The position numbers and the translations under genes are program-made. Positions 1 through 13,513 of a stretch of DNA of 64,000 nucleotides are shown one piece after another; positions within the stretch are counted from its first letter, which is position 1; each line of letters starts with the position of its first letter. The notes beneath the pieces were generated by a model. The model was not told where the DNA came from and searched no databases. It was given only the letters and a program-made list of their open reading frames with translations. Source of the stretch: Chrysopilus asiliformis (lineage: Eukaryota > Arthropoda > Insecta > Diptera > Rhagionidae); contig OZ035962.1 of NCBI GenBank assembly GCA_964034945.1, positions 110,611,034-110,675,033 on the forward strand, given 5' to 3'.

Positions 1-3000
1 GACAGACTGACAGACTGACAGACTGACAGACTGACAGACTGACAGACTGACAGACTGACAGACTGACAGACTGACAGACTGACAGACTGACAGACTGACA
101 GACTGACAGACTGACAGACTGACAGACTGACAGACTGACAGACTGACAGACTGACAGACTGACAGACTGACAGACTGACAGACTGACAGACTGACAGACT
201 GACAGACTGACAGACTGACAGACTGACAGACTGACAGACTGACAGACTGACAGACTGACAGACTGACAGACTGACAGACTGACAGACTGACAGACTGACA
301 GACTGACAGACTGACAGACTGACAGACTGACAGACTGACAGACTGACAGACTGACAGACTGACAGACTGACAGACTGACAGACTGACAGACTGACAGACT
401 GACAGACTGACAGACTGACAGACTGACAGACTGACAGACTGACAGACTGACAGACTGACAGACTGACAGACTGACAGACTGACAGACTGACAGACTGACA
501 GACTGACAGACTGACAGACTGACAGACTGACAGACTGACAGACTGACAGACTGACAGACTGACAGACTGACAGACTGACAGACTGACAGACTGACAGACT
601 GACAGACTGACAGACTGACAGACTGACAGACTGACAGACTGACAGACTGACAGACTGACAGACTGACAGACTGACAGACTGACAGACTGACAGACTGACA
701 GACTGACAGACTGACAGACTGACAGACTGACAGACTGACAGACTGACAGACTGACAGACTGACAGACTGACAGACTGACAGACTGACAGACTGACAGACT
801 GACAGACTGACAGACTGACAGACTGACAGACTGACAGACTGACAGACTGACAGACTGACAGACTGACAGACTGACAGACTGACAGACTGACAGACTGACA
901 GACTGACAGACTGACAGACTGACAGACTGACAGACTGACAGACTGACAGACTGACAGACTGACAGACTGACAGACTGACAGACTGACAGACTGACAGACT
1001 GACAGACTGACAGACTGACAGACTGACAGACTGACAGACTGACAGACTGACAGACTGACAGACTGACAGACTGACAGACTGACAGACTGACAGACTGACA
1101 GACTGACAGACTGACAGACTGACAGACTGACAGACTGACAGACTGACAGACTGACAGACTGACAGACTGACAGACTGACAGACTGACAGACTGACAGACT
1201 GACAGACTGACAGACTGACAGACTGACAGACTGACAGACTGACAGACTGACAGACTGACAGACTGACAGACTGACAGACTGACAGACTGACAGACTGACA
1301 GACTGACAGACTGACAGACTGACAGACTGACAGACTGACAGACTGACAGACTGACAGACTGACAGACTGACAGACTGACAGACTGACAGACTGACAGACT
1401 GACAGACTGACAGACTGACAGACTGACAGACTGACAGACTGACAGACTGACAGACTGACAGACTGACAGACTGACAGACTGACAGACTGACAGACTGACA
1501 GACTGACAGACTGACAGACTGACAGACTGACAGACTGACAGACTGACAGACTGACAGACTGACAGACTGACAGACTGACAGACTGACAGACTGACAGACT
1601 GACAGACTGACAGACTGACAGACTGACAGACTGACAGACTGACAGACTGACAGACTGACAGACTGACAGACTGACAGACTGACAGACTGACAGACTGACA
1701 GACTGACAGACTGACAGACTGACAGACTGACAGACTGACAGACTGACAGACTGACAGACTGACAGACTGACAGACTGACAGACTGACAGACTGACAGACT
1801 GACAGACTGACAGACTGACAGACTGACAGACTGACAGACTGACAGACTGACAGACTGACAGACTGACCGACTGACAGACTGACCGACTGACCGACTGACC
1901 GACTGACCGACTGACAGACTGACAGACTGACAGACTGACAGACTGACAGACTGACAGACTGACAGACTGACAGACTGACAGACTGACAGACTGACAGACT
2001 GACAGACTGACAGACTGACAGACTGACAGACTGACAGACTGACAGACTGACAGACTGACAGACTGACAGACTGACAGACTGACAGACTGACAGACTGACA
2101 GACTGACAGACTGACAGACTGACAGACTGACAGACTGACAGACTGACAGACTGACAGACTGACAGACTGACAGACTGACAGACTGACAGACTGACAGACT
2201 GACAGACTGACAGACTGACAGACTGACAGACTGACAGACTGACAGACTGACAGACTGACAGACTGACAGACTGACAGACTGACAGACTGACAGACTGACA
2301 GACTGACAGACTGACAGACTGACAGACTGACAGACTGACAGACTGACAGACTGACAGACTGACAGACTGACAGACTGACAGACTGACAGACTGACAGACT
2401 GACAGACTGACAGACTGACAGACTGACAGACTGACAGACTGACAGACTGACAGACTGACAGACTGACAGACTGACAGACTGACAGACTGACAGACTGACA
2501 GACTGACAGACTGACAGACTGACAGACTGACAGACTGACAGACTGACAGACTGACAGACTGACAGACTGACAGACTGACAGACTGACAGACTGACAGACT
2601 GACAGACTGACAGACTGACAGACTGACAGACTGACAGACTGACAGACTGACAGACTGACAGACTGACAGACTGACAGACTGACAGACTGACAGACTGACA
2701 GACTGACAGACTGACAGACTGACAGACTGACAGACTGACAGACTGACAGACTGACAGACTGACAGACTGACAGACTGACAGACTGACAGACTGACAGACT
2801 GACAGACTGACAGACTGACAGACTGACAGACTGACAGACTGACAGACTGACAGACTGACAGACTGACAGACTGACAGACTGACAGACTGACAGACTGACA
2901 GACTGACAGACTGACAGACTGACAGACTGACAGACTGACAGACTGACAGACTGACAGACTGACAGACTGACAGACTGACAGACTGACAGACTGACAGACT

Positions 3001-5778
3001 GACAGACTGACAGACTGACAGACTGACAGACTGACAGACTGACAGACTGACAGACTGACAGACTGACAGACTGACAGACTGACAGACTGACAGACTGACA
3101 GACTGACAGACTGACAGACTGACAGACTGACAGACTGACAGACTGACAGACTGACAGACTGACAGACTGACAGACTGACAGACTGACAGACTGACAGACT
3201 GACAGACTGACAGACTGACAGACTGACAGACTGACAGACTGACAGACTGACAGACTGACAGACTGACAGACTGACAGACTGACAGACTGACAGACTGACA
3301 GACTGACAGACTGACAGACTGACAGACTGACAGACTGACAGACTGACAGACTGACAGACTGACAGACTGACAGACTGACAGACTGACAGACTGACAGACT
3401 GACAGACTGACAGACTGACAGACTGACAGACTGACAGACTGACAGACTGACAGACTGACAGACTGACAGACTGACAGACTGACAGACTGACAGACTGACA
3501 GACTGACAGACTGACAGACTGACAGACTGACAGACTGACAGACTGACAGACTGACAGACTGACAGACTGACAGACTGACAGACTGACAGACTGACAGACT
3601 GACAGACTGACAGACTGACAGACTGACAGACTGACAGACTGACAGACTGACAGACTGACAGACTGACAGACTGACAGACTGACAGACTGACAGACTGACA
3701 GACTGACAGACTGACAGACTGACAGACTGACAGACTGACAGACTGACAGACTGACAGACTGACAGACTGACAGACTGACAGACTGACAGACTGACAGACT
3801 GACAGACTGACAGACTGACAGACTGACAGACTGACAGACTGACAGACTGACAGACTGACAGACTGACAGACTGACAGACTGACAGACTGACAGACTGACA
3901 GACTGACAGACTGACAGACTGACAGACTGACAGACTGACAGACTGACAGACTGACAGACTGACAGACTGACAGACTGACAGACTGACAGACTGACAGACT
4001 GACAGACTGACAGACTGACAGACTGACAGACTGACAGACTGACAGACTGACAGACTGACAGACTGACAGACTGACAGACTGACAGACTGACAGACTGACA
4101 GACTGACAGACTGACAGACTGACAGACTGACAGACTGACAGACTGACAGACTGACAGACTGACAGACTGACAGACTGACAGACTGACAGACTGACAGACT
4201 GACAGACTGACAGACTGACAGACTGACAGACTGACAGACTGACAGACTGACAGACTGACAGACTGACAGACTGACAGACTGACAGACTGACAGACTGACA
4301 GACTGACAGACTGACAGACTGACAGACTGACAGACTGACAGACTGACAGACTGACAGACTGACAGACTGACAGACTGACAGACTGACAGACTGACAGACT
4401 GACAGACTGACAGACTGACAGACTGACAGACTGACAGACTGACAGACTGACAGACTGACAGACTGACAGACTGACAGACTGACAGACTGACAGACTGACA
4501 GACTGACAGACTGACAGACTGACAGACTGACAGACTGACAGACTGACAGACTGACAGACTGACAGACTGACAGACTGACAGACTGACAGACTGACAGACT
4601 GACAGACTGACAGACTGACAGACTGACAGACTGACAGACTGACAGACTGACAGACTGACAGACTGACAGACTGACAGACTGACAGACTGACAGACTGACA
4701 GACTGACAGACTGACAGACTGACAGACTGACAGACTGACAGACTGACAGACTGACAGACTGACAGACTGACAGACTGACAGACTGACAGACTGACAGACT
4801 GACAGACTGACAGACTGACAGACTGACAGACTGACAGACTGACAGACTGACAGACTGACAGACTGACAGACTGACAGACTGACAGACTGACAGACTGACA
4901 GACTGACAGACTGACAGACTGACAGACTGACAGACTGACAGACTGACAGACTGACAGACTGACAGACTGACAGACTGACAGACTGACAGACTGACAGACT
5001 GACAGACTGACAGACTGACAGACTGACAGACTGACAGACTGACAGACTGACAGACTGACAGACTGACAGACTGACAGACTGACAGACTGACAGACTGACA
5101 GACTGACAGACTGACAGACTGACAGACTGACAGACTGACAGACTGACAGACTGACAGACTGACAGACTGACAGACTGACAGACTGACAGACTGACAGACT
5201 GACAGACTGACAGACTGACAGACTGACAGACTGACAGACTGACAGACTGACAGACTGACAGACTGACAGACTGACAGACTGACAGACTGACAGACTGACA
5301 GACTGACAGACTGACAGACTGACAGACTGACAGACTGACAGACTGACAGACTGACAGACTGACAGACTGACAGACTGACAGACTGACAGACTGACAGACT
5401 GACAGACTGACAGACTGACAGACTGACAGACTGACAGACTGACAGACTGACAGACTGACAGACTGACAGACTGACAGACTGACAGACTGACAGACTGACA
5501 GACTGACAGACTGACAGACTGACAGACTGACAGACTGACAGACTGACAGACTGACAGACTGACAGACTGACAGACTGACAGACTGACAGACTGACAGACT
5601 GACAGACTGACAGACTGACAGACTGACAGACTGACAGACTGACAGACTGACAGACTGACAGACTGACAGACTGACAGACTGACAGACTGACAGACTGACA
5701 GACTGACAGACTGACAGACTGACAGACTGACAGACTGACAGACTGACAGACTGACAGACTGACAGACTGACAGACAGA
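1..5778. repeat. Giant (GACAGACT)n octamer satellite array
   Basis: About 720 copies of the 8-bp unit GACAGACT fill the left edge and continue outside the window. The array reads as perfect apart from five A-to-C changes at 1868, 1884, 1892, 1900 and 1908. It ends in GACAGACAGAAAGACATTTTT. The same junction, with one mismatch, is found at 51171-51199 inside repeat R5, where the tract is only about 40 bp long. The plus strand has TGA every 24 bases; the minus strand has no stop at all but no start either, so it is not treated as coding. Confidence 0.98.
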
Positions 5779-5786
5779 AAGACATT

Positions 5787-6305
5787 TTTATACCCGTATT
5801 GTGAAACCAAAGGGTATATTAACTTTGCCTTACCGTTTGTAACGCCAAGATCCCGTCATCGCACACAAAAATGAATTACACCAGTGTGTTTAGAATGATG
5901 AAAAAAGTTGAATTTAGCATGTCCGTCCGTCTGTCCGTCCGTCTGTGGCACGGATTGCGGGCGCACGGATTAAGCTAGAGACTTGAAATTTTGTACAGAT
6001 CCGTTTTTTCGTAAAATGAGGCTAAGTTCGTTAATGGGCAAAAATGGACCACAAAAATGATTTTTGCGAATATCTCAAAAACGGCACATCTTATCAAAAA
6101 AGTGCAAGAACAAAAGTTATTTAGGATATGATTCTACATAAAACTCCCATACATCAAAATCCGATTGGAACAAATTTTAAAAAATTTTATTGGAAAGTTT
6201 GACTCAAAGTGGAATTTTGGTACAACTGTTCGAATTTTGATACGAATATCACCATACGGGTTTTCAATATTTGCCAGATTGGCAATTATAGCTTTTGTTA
6301 TGTTT
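5787..6305 (+). mobile_element. R1 HINE-like repeat, copy a
   Basis: Starts TTTATACCCGTATTGTG and ends TTGTTATGTTT. It holds a CCGT/CTGT microsatellite near 5921-5945, a 13-bp subterminal inverted repeat (ACCCGTATGGTGA type, degenerate at the 5' side here) and a 3' hairpin ATTGCCA-GAT-TGGCAAT near 6271. A short inverted repeat plus a hairpin near the 3' end and an internal microsatellite is the layout known for Helentron-derived HINE/INE-1 elements. The superfamily is inferred from structure; the repeat status is seen directly from five other copies. It abuts the octamer array on its left. Confidence 0.75.
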
Positions 6306-8562
6306 AGTTTGTGGTACTAATTTATTTATGCTTTTAATTTCTTTTAATTTTAGTTTCGCAAGTTTTTATTTTGCTTTTATTTGCTTTAATTTTGATTAAG
6401 TTTTGGGTTTGATTTCTTTTCGCAAAATTTTATTAGCCTTTATTATATCCTTATAATTTAAACATGCTTATATTTTATTTTCATTATTTTTCAATTATTT
6501 TCTTTAGTTATAAATAAATTTTTGTGGTTTTTTTTAAGTATTTTTAAAGCGCAATGTTTGTTTTTTTTTTATTTAATTAATTCAAATAAATGATTGTCAT
6601 TTGGACAATTTTAAAATATACATGATTTTTATTGGGAAAATTTCAGTTATTTTTTGAATAATTTGAATATGCGTGTTTGCGCTTAAGCCCGTAGTTTTGG
6701 GGCAGGTGCGCAATTCCGGAAGAAGATGACACAAACCATGGTTTTCGTTAAGTTGTTTTAACCCCTTTTTCCCGTCCCTTCCTATTAGTTTTTTTTGGTT
6801 TTTGAAGATGAAGAAGATTTTTCCTTTGGCACGATTTTTTTATGTAGCATTGAGGTATTAGCTAGAGGTGAGCAAGAACCACTCCCCGTCCGGCGAGCTA
6901 AGCCGTTAACCACAAGCGTGCCACCCTGCCTCCTACTAGCTATCCACAACCCCTTCAACCGACCGGATGTTACAAACTTACCAAATTCTTGCTGGCAGAA
7001 CAAAAAATCATTCGTGTTAAACCTCAAACATTTATTGTTATGACAAAGTATAGGCAATCCAAAAAGTTTCAGTTCATACAAAGTTATTTGTCAAAATGAC
7101 GTTGCACTAGTGCAGATGGAAGTAATTTCGGCGGGTGCGGTAAAGAGAAATCCACGCCACTTAGAGTGAAAAGAGACAAGGGGCATTCGACTGGCTGTAT
7201 TGTTTCTCGTTCATACTCAGGAGAAAAGATTCGCTTCTCGTTCGCTCTCAAGGTCTCAAATTAAAGTAAGTGTAATTACTTGGATTCTCTGGCTATGGTG
7301 ACATTTTTTGTTAAAAATGTTAAAATTTATCCTCAAAAACGTAGAACAAAAAACGGTTTGCCGGCATATCTGTGACAAGAAGCTTAATCAAATATTTCGG
7401 ACTTTAATGTAAACCATATCGGAATATTTAACAAATATACACCGCTGTTATAGTCTTTAAAAACCAGTTTATATTCACCAGTGGGAAACATGACCGGTAA
7501 TCTTTCACTGAATACTGAGAGATTTCTAATCCAATATTCACCCTAGAACGAAATATTGAAACTTTATTTATATAATTGTAAGAACCAAAGATTTACCATT
7601 AAAGGACACGGATGGCCGACATTTGAGAAGTCTTTAATCAAGCTAATTAAAAAATTCGCAAAAAAATTGCCCTTTTTCCCATCAAATATTTCGCAAAGAC
7701 GCATCGTCAAATTTACTAAAAATGGCTGATAGCTGACTGTGTTTCTCTTAAATAATTGAACGTTTGCCTAATAAGAATATATCAATGTTTTACGCCAAAA
7801 ACTATATTTGAAAAAAAAATACTGTGATATTATTCAACGGCTTTCCAATGGTAAAATTGACATAAATAGTTGAGAGATATCGATTTATAGCACGAATTTT
7901 GCATGTTATATTGACATAATTTGTGAAGGTTTTACAGTCGATTTTTGTAAATTTAATCATGTTGACTACCTATAACAAATATTTTACATTTTATTCACCA
8001 ATCCGACTTTTAATACTTTTAATATCATACTTTTCCTTTCATCTCTGCAATTGCTAAGCAGAAAATGAATAATTTAACAACCAAATTTTTTCCAAACGCC
8101 ATCTTCAACTGAAAAACTAAACACGACTAGAACTGGTCGGGAATATATCGTATATATTTAAATTTCAATTAGACACGCAACCAGTAAGTTTTTTCGAAAA
8201 ATAGTTTTTAACTATTTCTCATAATATTTAATCGGTGACATATTAAAAATAGATCGGAATTGAAAATATTATTCAATAATTTACCAGGAAACGTCAATTT
8301 CAAAAATTATACGAGTTTATTGTCGTTGCCATTTTTTTTACATCTCTTGATATGAACGAGGGAGGCAATTGCACGGTCAAAATTATTGGACTAACTTTTA
8401 ATCCCATTTCTGGAATTCGACATTTTGTAATAATGTCTATTAAATTTCAATTCTCTACATTTTTAATCAAACTTGTATTATTTTTCAATACTTTTTTATA
8501 GTTTGATAGATTGCAATAAAAAAAAGTATTACATTTAATGCCAACAGCATTAAACGGGTATA
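6306..8562. other. AT-rich spacer between two R1 copies
   Basis: No gene recognised. Mostly AT-rich single-copy-looking DNA. A more GC-rich patch at 6840-6990 is open on both strands for 82-98 codons and has a donor-like GGTAAGT on the minus strand at about 6976-6982, but I recognise no protein. The stretch is bounded by direct R1 copies, which may matter (see findings). Confidence 0.6.
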
Positions 8563-9126
8563 TTTATACCCGTATGGTGAAACCAAAGGGTATATTAACT
8601 TTGCCTTACCGTTTGTAACGCCAAAATCCCGTCATCACACACAAAAATGAATTATACCAGTGTGTTAAGAATGATAAAAAAAAAATGAATGTTACATGTC
8701 CGTCCGTCTGTCCGTCTGTCTGCCTGTCCGTCCGTCCGTCTGTGGCGCGGATTGCGGGTGCACGGATTAAGCTAGCGACATTTTGCATGGATCCGTGTTT
8801 CGTAAAATGCGAGGCTAAGTTCGTTAATGGGCAAAAATGGACCATTAGGGGGGTACCCCCCATACGAACGAAAACGGTTTTTGTGAATATCTCAAAAACG
8901 GTGCATCTTATCAAAAAAAAAAAGCTAGAACAGAAGTTATTTAGGATATGATTCTACATAAAACTCTCATACGTCAAAATCCAATTGGAATAAATTTTAA
9001 ATAATTTTATTGGAAAGTTTGACTTCAAAGTGGAATTTTCGTACAACTGTTCCAATTTTGATACGAATATCACCATACGGGTCTCCAATGATTGCCAGAT
9101 AGGCAATTATAGCTTTTGTTATGTTT
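8563..9126 (+). mobile_element. R1 HINE-like repeat, copy b
   Basis: Full-length copy: TATACCCGTATGGTGAAACC start, CCGT/CTGT microsatellite at 8699-8745, matching ACCCGTATGGTGA / TCACCATACGGGT subterminal inverted repeats, 3' hairpin near 9090 (one mismatch) and TTGTTATGTTT end. A GGGGGGTACCCCCC palindrome lies near 8850. Immediately downstream begins the R5 tail. Confidence 0.8.
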
Positions 9127-9245
9127 AAATATGACTCCAATCGACTCAGGAGTGATCGGGAAATGTTTTTTAGGCAAAATTAAGAGGTCGAAATTTTTCA
9201 TGAATAAAATACTTTATTATACTCCGTAGAAGAAAGTAAAAATGG
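9127..9245 (+). repeat. R5 tail fragment
   Basis: From AATATGACTCCAATCGACTC to CTCCGTAGAAGAAAGTAAA this matches 51202-51312 nearly base for base. It starts exactly at the R1 copy b end, so the R5 element was interrupted or truncated at this point. Confidence 0.75.
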
Positions 9246-9640
9246 ATCTCAGGCAGTTCTCTTTATTGGTATTTTAACAATTTCCGTTGCGTTTATTAAT
9301 AAAATGTAAGAAGCGCCAACAATTACCTTAATTTTCGCTTGAAAACATTGCGCAGCATTCTATTTAAAAAAAATCGACTGCGGCGCAAATTTCTGAATTA
9401 GTTTTTCTTGGTTTTCGTCCAAATCATTTTTTTTTTGTAAAATTTGTTTTTTTTTTTATTTCAGCAATATTTTTCAGACCTCATGTACATGAAACTAGAG
9501 TGAATTGGCTTGCCAGCGGTTGTGAAACGAATGAGAAGGCACCAACCGGTTCAAAAGTTAGTCTAAGCATAAAAAACGAATCCAGCATGGTTCTTTCTTG
9601 ACTGACGTAATTTTGACGTCACAGAATTGTCACACCAGTT
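9246..9640. other. AT-rich spacer with a relic of the 44.2-kb foldback arm
   Basis: No gene. Positions 9488-9568 (CATGAAACTAGAGTGAATTG through TTCAAAAGTTAGTC) resemble the outer arm of the nested palindrome at 44584-44655, so this is a diverged relative of that element. Confidence 0.5.
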
Positions 9641-9876
9641 TACACCGTCTGATAACTTAAATTGTGACAGAATTTTTGTTTACACACCGTGTGATAACCT
9701 GTGTTACGACAATTTTTTTGAAGTGTGTGATACGAATTTTGCCTCCGTCTGATAACCCTGTGTAAAACGTGGTATGTGTGATGGCATTTTTCGGTTTGTG
9801 TGATGAAGACTGTGGGGAAATCTCCCAATGTGTAAACTGGCATGAATTCGTGCCATTTCACACGCACTGTGTTATA

Positions 9877-10114
9877 GCGAATATTTTAAAAACGGTGCAT
9901 CTTATCAAAAAAATGCAAAAATAAAAGCTGTTTAGGATATGATTCTACATAAAACTCCTATACATCAAAATCCGATTGGGAAAATTTTTAAAAAATCTTT
10001 TTGAAAAGTTTGACTTCAAAGTGGAATTTTGATACAACTGTTCGCTGTTCGATTAAACTTCAAATAATGCCATATCACCAAACGGGATTTCAATTATAGC
10101 TTTTGTTATGTTTC
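9877..10114 (+). mobile_element. R1 3' fragment
   Basis: Matches R1 from the AAAACGGTGCATCTTATC segment to the GCTTTTGTTATGTTT end. The hairpin is lost and the edges are diverged. It is fused directly to the PIF/Harbinger fragment. Confidence 0.7.
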
Positions 10115-10382
10115 TATCTGCGACTTCACCAATTGTTAGCAAATTATCGAATTGACCGGCCGACATCCGTAAGAAATTCCGATACAATTCGGGTTCTTCA
10201 GAGCGCAATTCCACCATCAATTTGGCAAAGAAACCCTCCTTCTCGCCACGCGACACCTAAACCTTTGTCCAACAACTACGCTTTCGACCCATTGACTCGT
10301 CGTCGTCGTCGTCACTGCTTTCCAAAATATAGGCTGCCAAAATCGCCATATCCATGATATCCTGATATTTCCTTTTTGACAT
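10115..10382 (-). pseudogene. PIF/Harbinger transposase N-terminal relic
   Basis: On the minus strand an ATG at 10382 opens MSKRKYQDIMDMAILAAYIL, followed by an acidic run (five Asp), a basic patch, an in-frame TAG at 10259-10257, and then ELRSEEPELYRNFLRMSAGQ. The ELxxExxxxYxxFLRMS pattern followed by FDxLL is the conserved N-terminal region of PIF/Harbinger DDE transposases. The reading frame then runs into R1 sequence and the catalytic domain is absent. Acidic and basic N-terminal segments followed by the FLRMS region is the normal order for the family. It is a dead first-exon fragment: one internal stop and no DDE core. The surrounding CCGTCTGATAAC repeats may belong to the same element. 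Confidence 0.7.
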
Positions 10383-10820
10383 TTTGATTTAATTTTATTT
10401 TTCTTCACAAATTTAAAATAGCCCACAATTTTGACAAGCAATGACCGAGAAAAATACACAAAATGTCAGAGAGCTATCACACCGTCTGATAGCAAAGCAG
10501 TGTGTCAGATGATTTCGACTGCTGTCACACGTCTTTCATCATCACATCTTTTGAGACTTTTCACTCCGTCTGATAACTACTCAATCTGCGTCACACAGTG
10601 TGTAATTGTGTGAAAAAATTTCGTGTGAAGACTAGCGTCGTTAACACGTTTTGGGACAAAAATCCGATTGTGTATGGAAAAAAATGTCATACCGTCTGAT
10701 AACAACACATTTCAAGTGTGAAAACGTGTCGTGTCAGATATGTGTGTTGAGTTTTTTTTCGTGACGTCAGTCATTACACGTGTGAAGGTTTTGTGTGCTC
10801 GTCTGATGCTAGCTTAAGTT

Positions 10821-12974
10821 GGTGTTCTCCTTACCAAGAAATTGATTAAGTTATACGATGATTTTAGGAATTTTCACTTAATTATTTCTCTATGTGTAAC
10901 CTAACCATACTAGATTTCACGACCTCTAATATTTCAACTCTCCGAACTACCCGAACTCGCTGCCTATATCATTAAAATCAACCTAATTAAGACCATTGCC
11001 TTTTGCTATAATTTATTTTGGCTAAAAAAATCAAATGATATTTTTAGGCTATTTTGTTTTGTTTTCTATATTATATCTTTATCCGACAATTTATTGACAT
11101 GACATGAATAAGCCCTATTAAATAACACAACATCAGTGTCATGAAACGTGACTGCATTTGAATATTTCCATCCATTAATATCAATTTTATTTTTCTCTTA
11201 TAAATCTAATGAAAAGACTGTATCCGAGGAGAGAAAACCATTTCCATTATCTTAGATATCAAATAAAGAAAAAATGACACCAAATAAACAGAATAACTTC
11301 CTTGAAAAATAAGAACTTTTAGCATAATGTTGACAGTTAAAAAAAGAAACTTCTGTCACAACAAACAAAATAACTTGAGAAGTATTTTTAAAGTTCCATA
11401 ATAATGTGTTTTTTTTGCTTCATTTTCTTGTCAATTTTTTCCTCTTGTCGGTTTCCGCTGTAAATAAATTCCTACAATAATTTGAATATTTCTTGAAGAC
11501 AATTAAAAGTTGAAAGCAGAAGCTAAGAAAAAGTTTTTTTTTCTTCTTTGAATTGCTTTACAATCAAAATTAAGGCTTAATTGTTTCCTAAACCGAAATT
11601 ATTTTGACATTGGAGCATTTCTCAAGAAAATTGTAACAAAAATTTTGGCAATGATTTTATGCGATTTGTATTCAAAGTATTATGTTGGGAGATATGCGTA
11701 TTTATGCGTACTGGATATTAGGAAACTCATTTTATTTTAACAAAAGATAGACAAAATATAGTTATTTGTTCAAGGGCATAATCAAGAATATATTGTGTAA
11801 AGCATTTATCTGATATACTTCGAGATACATAAATGTAAAACTTCTTTGCATCATTAATTTTAATTAAGGAAAATCTTTGACCCTGATAGTGTGTGAAATT
11901 ATGCTACGTGCACTTTCAAAGTGTACCGAAGTCAACCAACAGTGCGTTGCGTACATTGGCTCGTATTTAATACAGTAAAATGTTTAATTTTTCTTATAGT
12001 GCATGACCATTAACTTCTGTGTCCTAAAAAACTTAAGGAAAATTTTCAAATAAAAAAAAATACGAGTCTAAACAGAATTTGAATAAAATATAAGTCAAAA
12101 AAAATGTGGAAAAACCAGAGATCCCATCAGCCATATGTCCATATAAGTCTGATTGTAACGCAGAAACGACAAATTAGTGCCGGAATGGAGAACATGATGT
12201 ATTTTCAAGCAGAATGGTACGCAATTAATTCACCAATTGTTAATTCTCAACGACCGTAAATGAAACACGAAAAACACATTTTCCAATGTTAATTTTTCTA
12301 CGCCATTTTATTTAAGCTTTTTTTGTGTTTTCCCTGAGTTTATTTAATTTACAAATTTGCATTTTTCCTTAACCAATCTGAACTGTTGAGGGCAAACGAA
12401 GCATGCTCGCGACGGCAAAATGGAAAATCTGATCGGAATCCATGATAGAGAGGAACCTTCAATGCACTACTATTATTTATTCAGCTAACAATTCAAAATT
12501 TTCCGGTACCTAACCACTTTAATGTGGCGGTATGACTGGTAAGATATGAGAACAGAGATTTAGACGAAAAACGCACAACGACGCATAATGTGTAAAAAAT
12601 TGTAATTTTATTTTGAAGGAATTTTTTTTCAACACAATTAGTTTGAACAAAAAATAAGTGGAGAATTTTTCTTCAATCCGCCTGAGGCAGTTAGCAAATT
12701 TTACTAATTCAGTAGATACACCAAATATAAGAGTTTCCTACTATCGGCTGAGTCAATAATTTTAGAATAGTAATTTTATTATTTTTGAAAAAGTTTTTTA
12801 TTTGGGGCTGGGTATTTTTTTACATAAATTGCCTTTCGTATTGCAGGTACAACCAGATGGCGAAAATCGGAGACTTCCAAATTTTCAGTATTCGAAAGAA
12901 AATTTAGCACAAGGCTTGAAACATATGCGCCATTTTTGGAAAATCGTTGAAAATATTCACTGCAGGCAAAAAAA
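10821..12974. other. AT-rich intergenic DNA
   Basis: Nothing recognised: no coding pattern, no clear repeat relative elsewhere in the window, only short A/T runs. Confidence 0.6.
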
Positions 12975-13476
12975 TATTCAGGGTATTCACAGTCCTCTTT
13001 TAATTTTCGGTATTCGGTGTTTTCGGTAATATTAAAAGACTGAAAATATTCGGCTGTGAACATCCCACAGCACAGATGTGAGAACAGCGCTTTTATTGGA
13101 TACGTGACCAAATCATGAACTGAGAATTTGATTGTAAAATATGTCGCATACCTTTAAATCCATGTTTGATGTATTCTTTTGAATTTCTATTGTGGCAACG
13201 GCTATCAAAATTGAAAAAAAATGCAGTCCGATGAGATAACCAGCGAGAAAATTTGACAACTAAAAACATTACTAGCGCCACTCGCGGTTGATTCTTGATA
13301 CCGAATAACCGGGCCGGAAAACACGACTCAAGGCATGCCTACAATTACCGAATCCGGTAATTCATTTTTACATGAACCAAGTTACCGTCTCGGTAAAAAT
13401 CTGTTAAATTTGGCTGAATTACCGAGCGGTAAAATTACTCGCAATTTAAAAGAGAACTGTGAATACCCTGATTATG
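12975..13476. repeat. Region bounded by a ~30-bp inverted repeat
   Basis: TCAGGGTATTCACAGTCCTC at 12977-12996 is repeated inverted (one mismatch) at 13453-13474. Clustered TTACCG/CGGTAA words lie near the right arm. It may be a decayed MITE. Short open frames here only reflect the inverted repeat. Confidence 0.4.
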
Positions 13477-13513
13477 TTATTTATAGCAATCCCCAGGCCA
13501 AAGTAGAGTTTTA

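Larger units (their letters stand above)
9641..10820. repeat. CCGTCTGATAAC-motif cluster, split by R1 and PIF fragments
   Basis: The 12-mer CCGTCTGATAAC occurs at 9645, 9745, 10566 and 10692, with one-mismatch forms at 9687 and 10482 and a shorter form at about 10799. All are on the same strand, mixed with GTGTGA and GTCACAC words. The middle (9877-10382) is an R1 3' fragment and a PIF/Harbinger coding fragment. The likely reading is the subterminal regions of a decayed DNA transposon; I could not define its ends. Confidence 0.5.

Noticed and set aside
1..5778. Stop-free minus strand through the whole octamer array
   Set aside because: The complementary octamer simply lacks stops (an 8-residue repeat); there is no ATG and no gene context.
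6785..7081. Overlapping 98- and 82-codon frames on opposite strands
   Set aside because: No domain, both strands equally open, local GC rise explains it; left as unassigned.
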